From NCBI GenBank assembly GCA_044426235.1, contig JAWXUS010000026.1, positions 1-19,467 on the forward strand: a stretch of 19,467 nt of DNA, read 5' to 3'. The DNA is from JAGHEK01 sp044426235. GTDB taxonomy: Bacteria > Bacillota > Clostridia > Peptostreptococcales > Peptostreptococcaceae. The position numbers and the translations under genes are program-made. This document shows, in pieces, positions 7,425 to 14,524 of this stretch. How positions within the stretch are numbered: the stretch's first letter is position 1; each line of letters starts with the position of its first letter. The notes beneath the pieces were generated by a model that saw nothing but the letters and a program-made list of their open reading frames with translations, had not been told where the DNA came from and did no database searches.

Positions 7425-8912
7425 CTAAATTTTATCCTTATAATTTTGCTTTAAAAAGAAAGCTGCAGCTGAATTTCCATTTTCCTCGGATAACTTTAAA
7501 TATTCATATGCTTTTTCTGTATCTTTCTTTCCAAATCCACCATAACCAAAGTAAAGCATATATCCAACTTTATACTGTGCATATGAAGAATTATAGTTTA
7601 GTGCTAATTTATAATACTTTAATGCATCTTTATATTTTTTATCTTGCAAATACTTATCTGCAAGCTGTATATACTTATCTTCAAGTGAAGTTTCAGATAC
7701 TTTAGGCATAACTTTGTTTAAAATAGTGCTTTGTATTGTATTTTGATTTACTCCTTCTTTGTTATTAAGTAGTTCTAATACTTGATCTAACTTCCAATTT
7801 AATTCTTGAATTTCAGAATCATTATTGTTAAATTTATTACTATTTTCTATTTGATAACTAATATATTCAAAGCTTGAATCTATTTTACTAGTAATCACTT
7901 TTTCTAAGTAATCTAATTTATGATCAATTTTTGCACTTAATACTTTTTCAATTTTTTCTTGAGAAACGTTTATTTTTTCTTCAATTTTAGCATCTAATTT
8001 ACTCGAAAAATCTTCGTAAAAATTATTATTTAAATTAATATCTACTTTTATAGAATTTATAAGTTCAAATAGTTTATCATGCTCACTTTGTAAAGCATAA
8101 ATAATACCTAAATCTATGTCACCAGATTGATTTATTTTTTGACCATCAAATCCATTAAAAATTTCAAAAAACTTTTCTAAAGAATTATCTATATCTTTCG
8201 TAATATTTATAATATTGGTATTTATATTTTCTAAATTTTCTTTATATATATTTGCTTGGTCTAGTATATTAGAGTTTATTTTTGAAACTAGATTATCTAA
8301 AAAAATATTATCATCCAAATTACTTAAAGGCATTTTTGTTATTTCTTCCCTAACGGAATTTATAAGTTCAAATAGTCCTTGATTTTCACTTTGCAAAGCA
8401 TCAATTGTACTTATATCATTATATTTATTTATGTTTTCTATATTTTCAAGTAAAAAATATAGTTTGTTATCAATTTCATTAATATCTTCTTTTATAGTAA
8501 TAATATTTGAGTCTACTTGTTCTACATCAATAGGCAAATTATTAACCTGATCGCTAAGATCCATTTTATCTAATATTATTTGATTAGTATTGCTAAGTTC
8601 AAAATAATTAGACATTAGTTCTTCTTTTAATGAAAGTATATTTTCACAAAGTTTACTACTTTCATCTTTAAATTTATTTGAAATTGTTTCTTCCATATTA
8701 GTAAATTGATATAATTTTTCCATATCAATGTTATCTATTATTAAAGAAAAGTTATTTTCTATATTATTTATATCTTTATTAATGGTAGATATATTAGAAT
8801 TTGTATTTTCAAGTACTTCATTTAATCTATATAAATTATCAACCATTTTATTTGAATTATTCAGATTAGTCTCAAAGTTGTTTATCAGACTAAACATTTT
8901 ATCTTTATCCAT
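7425..8912 (-). CDS. Long coiled-coil protein with C-terminal TPR/Sel1-like repeats
   Basis: Encodes 495 residues. Residues 1-385 are almost entirely predicted coiled coil, rich in Asn, Ile, Glu and Lys, with internal repeats of about 96-101 residues. The pattern SNIxTIxxDIN recurs near 39, 134 and 230. The near-identical blocks DALQSENQGLFELINS and YALQSEHDKLFELINS start at 171 and 272. The C-terminus (411-490) has TPR/Sel1-like repeats: LADKYLQDKKYKDALKYYKLAL, then YKVGYMLYFGYGG...KAYEYLKLSEENGNSAAAF. The ATG overlaps the end of the helicase gene by 8 nt (ATGGATAA) and has GGGGG 6 nt upstream. This arrangement suggests an elongated scaffold or tether partner of the helicase. No enzymatic motif is visible, and there is no signal peptide or membrane segment. 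Confidence 0.85.
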   Translation of the reverse strand: MDKDKMFSLINNFETNLNNSNKMVDNLYRLNEVLENTNSNISTINKDINNIENNFSLIIDNIDMEKLYQFTNMEETISNKFKDESSKLCENILSLKEELMSNYFELSNTNQIILDKMDLSDQVNNLPIDVEQVDSNIITIKEDINEIDNKLYFLLENIENINKYNDISTIDALQSENQGLFELINSVREEITKMPLSNLDDNIFLDNLVSKINSNILDQANIYKENLENINTNIINITKDIDNSLEKFFEIFNGFDGQKINQSGDIDLGIIYALQSEHDKLFELINSIKVDINLNNNFYEDFSSKLDAKIEEKINVSQEKIEKVLSAKIDHKLDYLEKVITSKIDSSFEYISYQIENSNKFNNNDSEIQELNWKLDQVLELLNNKEGVNQNTIQSTILNKVMPKVSETSLEDKYIQLADKYLQDKKYKDALKYYKLALNYNSSYAQYKVGYMLYFGYGGFGKKDTEKAYEYLKLSEENGNSAAAFFLKQNYKDKI

Positions 8913-11268
8913 AAGTTTCCCCCACTATATTTTCAATTAGTTCATTTATTTTCATATAATTATATTTTTGTAAATTAACACTGCTTTTCATATTTTCTTC
9001 GTATAATTTATAAAAAATAGTTAATAATTCCTCATCATTTATATATTTATATACTCCATTTATAAAATCAATATTTAGTTCACTGCATATCGTTACAGAC
9101 GATTTATAATCTCTACTAGATTTTAGTATACATTCTAATATAGTTTTTATATCTTTTATTTCTTTAAAACATATAAAAGCCAAATCATCAATCATAAATT
9201 CAAAAAGTATAGAGCTAGCTGCAATATAATTTCCTTTATTAAAATAACTATATCCTTCACATATTTTTATTCTTGTTTCATAATCGCCAATCTTTGATTT
9301 TTGGTAAAACTTAATTGCATAATCGTACTTTTCTTTTAGTTCATAACTTTTTGCTTTTTCATAAAAATCATTAGCGCTTGAAGTTTCTGTAAAATATAGT
9401 TTTTCTAAATCAAAATTATTTTGTATATCAATAAAACTATTTAATAGTTCATATAGTTCACATTCTTTTTCTTCATAAAAACAAATATATTCTCTAGATC
9501 TAGTAATTGAAACATAAAATAGATTAAAATAATATCTATATAAATGCCTCTCCTCTTGTTTTAAATCATTAAGAATTTTATCCCAATAAATATAATAATC
9601 AGTAACTATATTATAACAAACAACATATTTACTCTCAATTCCTTTTATATCTGATATAGTAAAAACATTACTTTCAATATTATAAGTATCCTTTAAATAT
9701 TTTTTACTTTTCTCAGTAGACACAATTATTGACACGTAGTGTCTATCGTTTGCAGCGTTAAAAAGTTCATATTTATTATTTTCACTATGATTTAATAATA
9801 TTGGTTTTTTGGTTTCAAAATCCTCAAATGTTATGTATTCTTCATAATAATCATTAGAACTTTTACCAATTCTAGACTGTTTTATTGAAGTTAATTTATT
9901 AGACATCTTAACTAATTTATCGTTGTTTCTATAATTTTTATTAAGTATTTTTTCATTAAATTTAATATTTTTATTTTTCATAGAAAAAAGTGTTTTAACT
10001 CTATGAATATCAAAAAAATTCGGATTAACAGTTTGATTTAAATCTCCACTTATAAATATATTTTGAGGAGTATTAACTAAGTTATAAAGTAAATATATTT
10101 CTTTTTCCGTTAAATCTTGGATTTCATCTATAAATAAAAATTCAAATTTATTAAGATTGTCTATTTTTTTAATTAAAAAGTATGCTAAGTCATTTTCATC
10201 AAACTTAGAATTACTATCAAGCCATTCTTGATATTTTTCACACACTTCATAAGCAAACTCTTTATTTTCAAAAGTAGTAAACTTTTTTGGCATATTATTT
10301 AGGTAGTAATCTTTATCTAGTAATTTACTAATATTTTTACTATCCCAGTTAACGTCTATAAACCCTTTTATAATTCCTCTAATTTCTTTGTATATTTCAA
10401 AGGCATCATATTTTTTTACCTTTTTATATCTCATAAAACTATAATCGTACCACTCTTTAAACTGTTCAAATCTAACTATTACATTAGTATCATTATTATG
10501 TATTAAAAAACTTATCATATCAAAAAAATGTATATTATCTTTATTTTCAGTAACATTTTCTTTTACTATTAAATTCTTAAATATCTTCTCAGTTTCTTTT
10601 TTAAGAATTGTTGAGTGGGTAAAATATGCAATACTTTGATTGTAACTACAGTATATAGAAAATATTTTTCTAATTCCAACTGTGGTTTTACCACTTCCTG
10701 CACTACCAAATAATAATATAGGTAAATTTTTATTTAAAATTTCTTGTTGATTATCACTCAAATAATAAATTGTATCATTACTATTTGCATTAAATAATTC
10801 ACGAAGATTATTACTATCATAAACACTAGTTATATTGACTGAAGTATCATAATAATAATCATAAGTTGTATTTTTGTATTTTTCATCTATTTCATCATTA
10901 AATATAGTGTTATCACTAAATTCATTTGTTTCAATATATCCATTTTGAATATCTAAATTATTTAAACGATTTATTTGTTCATCGTGATTACAATAATCAA
11001 GAAATAAAATACCTTCTTCACTATACTCAATACCCTTAGTTTGAGATAAAAAAGTAAATAAAACTCTATTAGCACTATCAACTCTTAATTTATATATATT
11101 TCTGTTTAATTTCCATATAGAAAAACCATTAGATACTTTTCTTATATCAAAATCGTTATCTATTATTTCAGAAACGAATTTAGTAAGTTTAGTAGAGATA
11201 AATTCTCTTTTATTTTTAGGCACACTCTTTTTAAAATATTCAGTAACGAATATTTTTATCTCATTCAT
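8905..11268 (-). CDS. UvrD-like SF1 helicase with RelE/ParE-like N-terminus and TPR-like tail
   Basis: Encodes 787 residues from ATG 11266-11268, chosen because GGGGG sits 6 nt upstream; a TTG one codon earlier leaves only 3 nt. Residues about 40-100 read like a RelE/ParE fold (IYKLRVDSANRVLFTF, then GILFLDYCNHDEQINRL). The helicase part has Walker A GSAGSGKTT (188-196), motif II FIDEIQDLTEKE (379-390), motif III FISGDLNQT (406-414), motif IV KNYRNN, motif V SDIKGIESKYVV and motif VI YVSITRSREYI (585-595). It is therefore a complete SF1A UvrD-type ATPase for translocating or unwinding DNA. No 2B-type insertion or nuclease domain is evident. Residues about 630-735 look TPR-like (FYEKAKSYELKEKYDYAIKF). 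It is the first gene of the upstream block. Helicase assignment is firm; RelE-like assignment is by pattern only. Confidence 0.92.
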   Translation of the reverse strand: MNEIKIFVTEYFKKSVPKNKREFISTKLTKFVSEIIDNDFDIRKVSNGFSIWKLNRNIYKLRVDSANRVLFTFLSQTKGIEYSEEGILFLDYCNHDEQINRLNNLDIQNGYIETNEFSDNTIFNDEIDEKYKNTTYDYYYDTSVNITSVYDSNNLRELFNANSNDTIYYLSDNQQEILNKNLPILLFGSAGSGKTTVGIRKIFSIYCSYNQSIAYFTHSTILKKETEKIFKNLIVKENVTENKDNIHFFDMISFLIHNNDTNVIVRFEQFKEWYDYSFMRYKKVKKYDAFEIYKEIRGIIKGFIDVNWDSKNISKLLDKDYYLNNMPKKFTTFENKEFAYEVCEKYQEWLDSNSKFDENDLAYFLIKKIDNLNKFEFLFIDEIQDLTEKEIYLLYNLVNTPQNIFISGDLNQTVNPNFFDIHRVKTLFSMKNKNIKFNEKILNKNYRNNDKLVKMSNKLTSIKQSRIGKSSNDYYEEYITFEDFETKKPILLNHSENNKYELFNAANDRHYVSIIVSTEKSKKYLKDTYNIESNVFTISDIKGIESKYVVCYNIVTDYYIYWDKILNDLKQEERHLYRYYFNLFYVSITRSREYICFYEEKECELYELLNSFIDIQNNFDLEKLYFTETSSANDFYEKAKSYELKEKYDYAIKFYQKSKIGDYETRIKICEGYSYFNKGNYIAASSILFEFMIDDLAFICFKEIKDIKTILECILKSSRDYKSSVTICSELNIDFINGVYKYINDEELLTIFYKLYEENMKSSVNLQKYNYMKINELIENIVGETYG

Positions 11269-11307
11269 CAAATACCCCCATTCTTATAAATAAGATTTGT
11301 TAATTAC

Positions 11308-11316
11308 ATAGTATCA
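11308..11316 (-). promoter_or_regulatory. Candidate extended -10 promoter of the helicase block
   Basis: On the minus strand TGATACTAT is an extended -10 (TGnTAnnAT) lying 40 nt before the ATG. The -35 area is only T-rich. It faces away from the SLH gene promoter in the same 222-nt divergent region. No further structure stands out in that region. Confidence 0.45.
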
Positions 11317-11428
11317 TAATTTTAATTATTTAAAAAATATAAATTATATATTTCATAATAAAAAATAATAATTTATTCTATTAACTAAATTATTATACAA
11401 AACTACATATATATTACATATACACTAA

Positions 11429-11457
11429 TTTACAATTTTTTCTAAATATGATAGTAT
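11429..11457 (+). promoter_or_regulatory. Promoter of the SLH/Ltp-repeat gene
   Basis: TTTACA (11429-11434), a 17-nt spacer and TAGTAT (11452-11457) preceded by TGA, giving an extended -10. The transcript would have a leader of about 25 nt before the GGGGG ribosome site at 11481-11485. Confidence 0.6.
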
Positions 11458-11490
11458 ACTAACAAAATTATATATAATTAGGGGGAAATT

Positions 11491-12615
11491 ATGAAAATAA
11501 AACAAAATCTTTTATCGTTAGTTCTATCAAGCATACTAATAACTAGTAATATCGGTATTATAAATGCTAATAATATTTATGACATTAAGGGTCATTGGGC
11601 TGAAAGCACTATTAATAACTTTATATCAAATAATTACGTTGGTGGATACTCAGATGGTACATTTAAGCCAAATAATAATATAACTCGTGCAGAGTTTGTT
11701 AAAATATTTAATCAATATTTTGGGCTTACTAAAACTAGTGGAAAAGTATTTACAGATACTAATGGGCATTGGGCACAACACGAAATAGATATAGCAGTAA
11801 CTAATCAAGTTGCATCAGGATTATCCAATACAACATTTGAACCAAATTCTCCTCTTACAAGAGAACAAGCTGCAACTATGTTATCTAATTACTTAAAGTT
11901 AGCAGATAAAAATCACGATAAAATCGCATTATTTACAGATGGCGGTAATGTTTCTTCTTGGGCTAAAGATTCTGTAGAAGGTATTTTAGAAAAAAATTAT
12001 ATGGGTGGGTATATAGATAAAACATTTAAACCAAAAAATCAAATTACAAGAGCTGAAGCTGTTGTAACTTTAAGCAGAGTTGCAACTGCTAATAATCCAA
12101 ATCCTATGCCAGATATTGAAATACCACAAACACCAAGTCCAGAAACATCAACACCAGAAGATAATAATACTCCAAATATTGAGGATATAACTACTGAACA
12201 CAAGCAAGCATTAAAAAAAGCAGAAGATTATTTAAAATACTCATCATTTAGTAAAATTGGTTTATTTGATCAATTAAAATTCGAAGGATTTAATGATAGT
12301 CACTGTACTTATGCAGTAAATAACGTTGTTGTTAATTGGGACGAACAAGCATATAAAAAAGCAGAGCAATATTTAAAATATTCATCATTTAGTAAAATTG
12401 GTTTATTTGAACAATTAGAATTTGAAGGATTCACTGATAGTCAATGTACTTATGCATTAAGTAAAATAGTTGTTGATTGGAATGAACAAGCATATAAAAA
12501 AGGAGAACAATATTTAAAATACTCATCATTTAGTAAAAGTGGTTTACTTGATCAATTAAAATTTGAAGGTTTTACAGATAGTCAATCTACTTATGCTGTT
12601 GATAAATTATTCTAA
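11491..12615 (+). CDS. Secreted SLH-anchored protein with three Ltp-type repeats
   Basis: Encodes 374 residues. The N-terminal signal peptide (MKIKQNLL plus a hydrophobic core) has likely cleavage after NA near residue 26. Three SLH domains follow (about 29-72, 87-130, 149-196; motifs HWAEST, GYSDGTFKP, ITRAE), which bind pyruvylated wall polymer. Then come a Pro/Thr-rich linker (200-230) and three repeats of 47 residues (from 237, 284 and 331) of the form KKAEQYLKYSSFSK.GL..QL.FEGFTDSQ.TYA. These match the Ltp repeat (PF07553), known from the superinfection-exclusion lipoprotein of phage TP-J34, which blocks phage DNA entry. Unlike Ltp it lacks a lipobox and uses SLH anchoring. Cys replaces the usual residue in repeats 1 and 2 (DSHCTYA, DSQCTYA). 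It is divergent from the helicase block. The exclusion role is inference. Confidence 0.9.
   Translation: MKIKQNLLSLVLSSILITSNIGIINANNIYDIKGHWAESTINNFISNNYVGGYSDGTFKPNNNITRAEFVKIFNQYFGLTKTSGKVFTDTNGHWAQHEIDIAVTNQVASGLSNTTFEPNSPLTREQAATMLSNYLKLADKNHDKIALFTDGGNVSSWAKDSVEGILEKNYMGGYIDKTFKPKNQITRAEAVVTLSRVATANNPNPMPDIEIPQTPSPETSTPEDNNTPNIEDITTEHKQALKKAEDYLKYSSFSKIGLFDQLKFEGFNDSHCTYAVNNVVVNWDEQAYKKAEQYLKYSSFSKIGLFEQLEFEGFTDSQCTYALSKIVVDWNEQAYKKGEQYLKYSSFSKSGLLDQLKFEGFTDSQSTYAVDKLF
12199..12612 (+). repeat. Three tandem 141-bp Ltp-type coding repeats
   Basis: Units start at 12199, 12340 and 12481, with an exact 141-nt period. The third is cut short after 44 codons by the stop. Similarity at DNA level is high (the TATTTAAAATA.TCATCATTTAGTAAAA core recurs), pointing to recent duplication or recombination within the gene. 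Confidence 0.85.
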
Positions 12616-12617
12616 AA

Positions 12618-12656
12618 AATAAGAGCACTCAATTTTTGAGTGCTCTTATTTTTATT
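12618..12656 (+). terminator. Bidirectional terminator between SLH/Ltp gene and NTF2-like gene
   Basis: AATAAGAGCACTCAA and TTGAGTGCTCTTATT form a perfect 15-bp stem with a TTT loop (12618-12650). T-rich sequence follows on the plus strand, and the A-run at 12614-12619 provides U's on the minus strand. It serves both convergent genes, with stops at 12615 and 12660. Confidence 0.9.
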
Positions 12657-12659
12657 TTA

Positions 12660-13133
12660 TTAGTTACTACGCTTACTTGCAATTGCAAAAGCAGTCATAT
12701 CACCACGTCCCCAAGTTGCAGTTAATTTAAGAGAATGTATTTTCCATACTCCATCTTCTTTTTTTAATTTGTGAGAGTAATATCCTCCTACAGCTCTATC
12801 TATTTCATTTGATTCTTCACGTACAAAATGTTCTGCTTGCATATAAACTACAGTATTAGCTTCATCTCCATTTATATCAATTACAAAATTTGTTAATTGA
12901 TGTTGAGTAACATCAAACCCAGGTATAAGAGATGTAACTTGATCTACATACTGTGCATTTGTAACAGTCGCTTTAGGTCCACCAGAAGATGTAAAATCAA
13001 TTTCTATTTCATCAGCTAAAATAGATTTTAATAAATCCCAATCACGAAGATCAGCAGCAGTTGCATATTTCAAAATTGTTTGTTCTATTAATACTCTATC
13101 ATAAAGCCAATTTATAGTTTGTTCTGTATTCAT
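12660..13133 (-). CDS. NTF2-like / SnoaL-like protein
   Basis: Encodes 157 residues from ATG 13131-13133, selected because GGAGG lies 5 nt upstream; the longer TTG frame would place this site inside the gene. The sequence has the SnoaL-type NTF2 cone: opening helices IEQTILKYATAADLRDWDLLKSILADEIEIDF, then TQHQLTNFVIDINGDEANTVVYMQAEHF and GGYYSHKLKKEDGVWKIHSLKLTATW. Relatives are small cytosolic enzymes or ligand-binding proteins (isomerases, dehydratases) of varied function, so no substrate can be named. It appears to be a single-gene unit ending at a shared terminator. A TTGACA lies about 60 nt upstream (13192-13197) without a convincing -10. Its base composition looks less AT-rich than the defence block, which may mean separate ancestry. 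Confidence 0.85.
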   Translation of the reverse strand: MNTEQTINWLYDRVLIEQTILKYATAADLRDWDLLKSILADEIEIDFTSSGGPKATVTNAQYVDQVTSLIPGFDVTQHQLTNFVIDINGDEANTVVYMQAEHFVREESNEIDRAVGGYYSHKLKKEDGVWKIHSLKLTATWGRGDMTAFAIASKRSN

Positions 13134-13223
13134 AAATACCTCCAAATTAATATATAATTTTATTAAAAATAAAAACTTATATTATTAATATTGTCAATAA
13201 AATATATTAATTTGAATATCAAT

Positions 13224-13928
13224 CTATTTTTTTATTTCGTAAACTTGAGAATATGCATTATACTTTTCTTTTAATTCATTTGAAAAATCTGTTGCTGATT
13301 CTTTTGTACTAAATGAATGAACATTAACACCATATTCCACTTCATGTTCTAAAACTTCTTCATCTTTTAAATAAACAAGTAGCCAACTAACGTTATTTCT
13401 AAAACTTTTATTTAATACATCGTATGAATCTTGAAGATGACAACTTCCTCCACCATCTAAATTTATTCCAAACTCCATTCCAAGTTCTAAACATTCTTTA
13501 ACTGTATCTTCTAAATTTAAAGCTTCATCACTATTATATAAAATTAGTTCATCTTGATTAAAACCAACACAACTACGTTTATGCTCTCCATCAATATATG
13601 ATGAATATTTATTACCCCAATCTATAAATTCTTGTGAATCTTTAATTAAAACTGGAGATCCTGAAACAAAATTTTGTATTTCATCATTTATTTCATTAAA
13701 TTCAATTTTATCATCAAAACAAAGTCCATAGTCTGAAAATAAATAACCACTATCTTCTCCGTCAACCTTCATCTTAGTTATATTAATTCCAGTTGTAGTA
13801 TCATATAAAGCAAGGTTTATTAAAAAATCTGGTTTATATTTTCTCATAATTTGATAAGAAATACTTCCACCTTTAATATTTTTTATTTCAATCTTTTTTA
13901 TATTGTCTAATTTTATTTTATAATTCAT
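13224..13928 (-). CDS. Phosphodiester glycosidase-like (NAGPA domain) protein with SPOR-like C-terminus
   Basis: Encodes 234 residues from ATG 13926-13928, with AAAGGGGAG just upstream. Residues about 30-190 resemble the NAGPA domain: FLINLALYDTTTG, GYLFSDYGLCF, the serine/glycine-rich middle SGSPVLIKD, KRSCVGFNQDELIL, and the hallmark NLDGGGSCHLQ (156-166). Known members split sugar-phosphodiester bonds (human uncovering enzyme; bacterial wall-related homologues). Residues 197-232 (VEYGVNVHSFSTKESA, then ELKEKYNAYSQVYEI) read like a SPOR peptidoglycan-binding domain. No signal peptide is present, so it would be cytosolic or released by lysis, as for phage lytic proteins. It stands alone; TATAAT on the minus strand at 13957-13962 may be its -10. 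Confidence 0.75.
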   Translation of the reverse strand: MNYKIKLDNIKKIEIKNIKGGSISYQIMRKYKPDFLINLALYDTTTGINITKMKVDGEDSGYLFSDYGLCFDDKIEFNEINDEIQNFVSGSPVLIKDSQEFIDWGNKYSSYIDGEHKRSCVGFNQDELILYNSDEALNLEDTVKECLELGMEFGINLDGGGSCHLQDSYDVLNKSFRNNVSWLLVYLKDEEVLEHEVEYGVNVHSFSTKESATDFSNELKEKYNAYSQVYEIKK

Positions 13929-13991
13929 AAGCTCCCCTTTCAAAACAGTCTTAGTTATTATATTAATATTTAGCCAATTTTGTTATTATTT

Positions 13992-14026
13992 TTTATAAAA
14001 AAAGATGCAACTAATTAGCTGCATCT
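13992..14026 (-). terminator. Terminator of the aro-dCMP deaminase operon
   Basis: AGATGCAGCTAATTAGTTGCATCT on the minus strand (14003-14026) is a near-perfect inverted repeat with one G-U pair, followed by TTTTTTT. It lies 4 nt after the dCMP deaminase stop. Confidence 0.85.
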
Positions 14027-14030
14027 AAAT

Positions 14031-14513
14031 CTATTTAAAATCTATAGTTATACTATCAATTTTTGGTGTTAATTTTTTATACAATACATTTGCTTTATTA
14101 AACATCATTTTTGATGCTTTAGAAGAATCTGATTCAAAGTACTTATCTTCTAAATAGATAACAGTCTTTATTCCACTTTGTATAATATTTTTTGCACAGT
14201 CGTGACAAGGAAAAAGATTTACATATATACTGCAACCTTCCAAGTTTTTACCACGAGAGTTTAGTATTGCATTTTGTTCTGCGTGAACAACGAAGGGATA
14301 CTTAGTGTCCAAAAAGTCACCTTCTCGACTCCACGGAAAATCATCATCACTACAACCATTAACAAAACCATTATATCCAATTGATACTATTCTTTTGTCT
14401 TTATCTACTATACAAGCACCAACTGTTGTTGAAGGGTCTTTACTTCTCATTCCAGACAAAAGAGATATGCCCATAAAATAATCATCCCAAGAAATATAAT
14501 CTTCTCTTTTCAT
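14031..14513 (-). CDS. dCMP deaminase (ComEB family)
   Basis: Encodes 160 residues, the usual size. It converts dCMP to dUMP, feeding thymidylate synthesis in the cytosol. The zinc site is intact: HAE (77-79) with the Glu proton shuttle and PCHDC (102-106). The family motifs DPSTTVGACIVD, IGYNGFVNGC and DDFPWSREG, typical of deoxycytidylate deaminases, are present. AGGGG lies 8 nt before ATG. It follows the acidic repeat gene by only 11 nt and is the last gene of the operon before the terminator. In Bacillus the homologue is called comEB, but no com gene is near here. Confidence 0.93.
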   Translation of the reverse strand: MKREDYISWDDYFMGISLLSGMRSKDPSTTVGACIVDKDKRIVSIGYNGFVNGCSDDDFPWSREGDFLDTKYPFVVHAEQNAILNSRGKNLEGCSIYVNLFPCHDCAKNIIQSGIKTVIYLEDKYFESDSSKASKMMFNKANVLYKKLTPKIDSITIDFK

Positions 14514-14524
14514 AAAAAATTCCC

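Noticed and set aside
11269..11271. TTG as start of the helicase
   Set aside because: Only 3 nt from the GGGGG ribosome site; the next codon ATG has the usual 6-nt spacing.
13134..13145. TTG-extended start of the NTF2-like protein
   Set aside because: The added codons contain the GGAGG ribosome site of the internal ATG.
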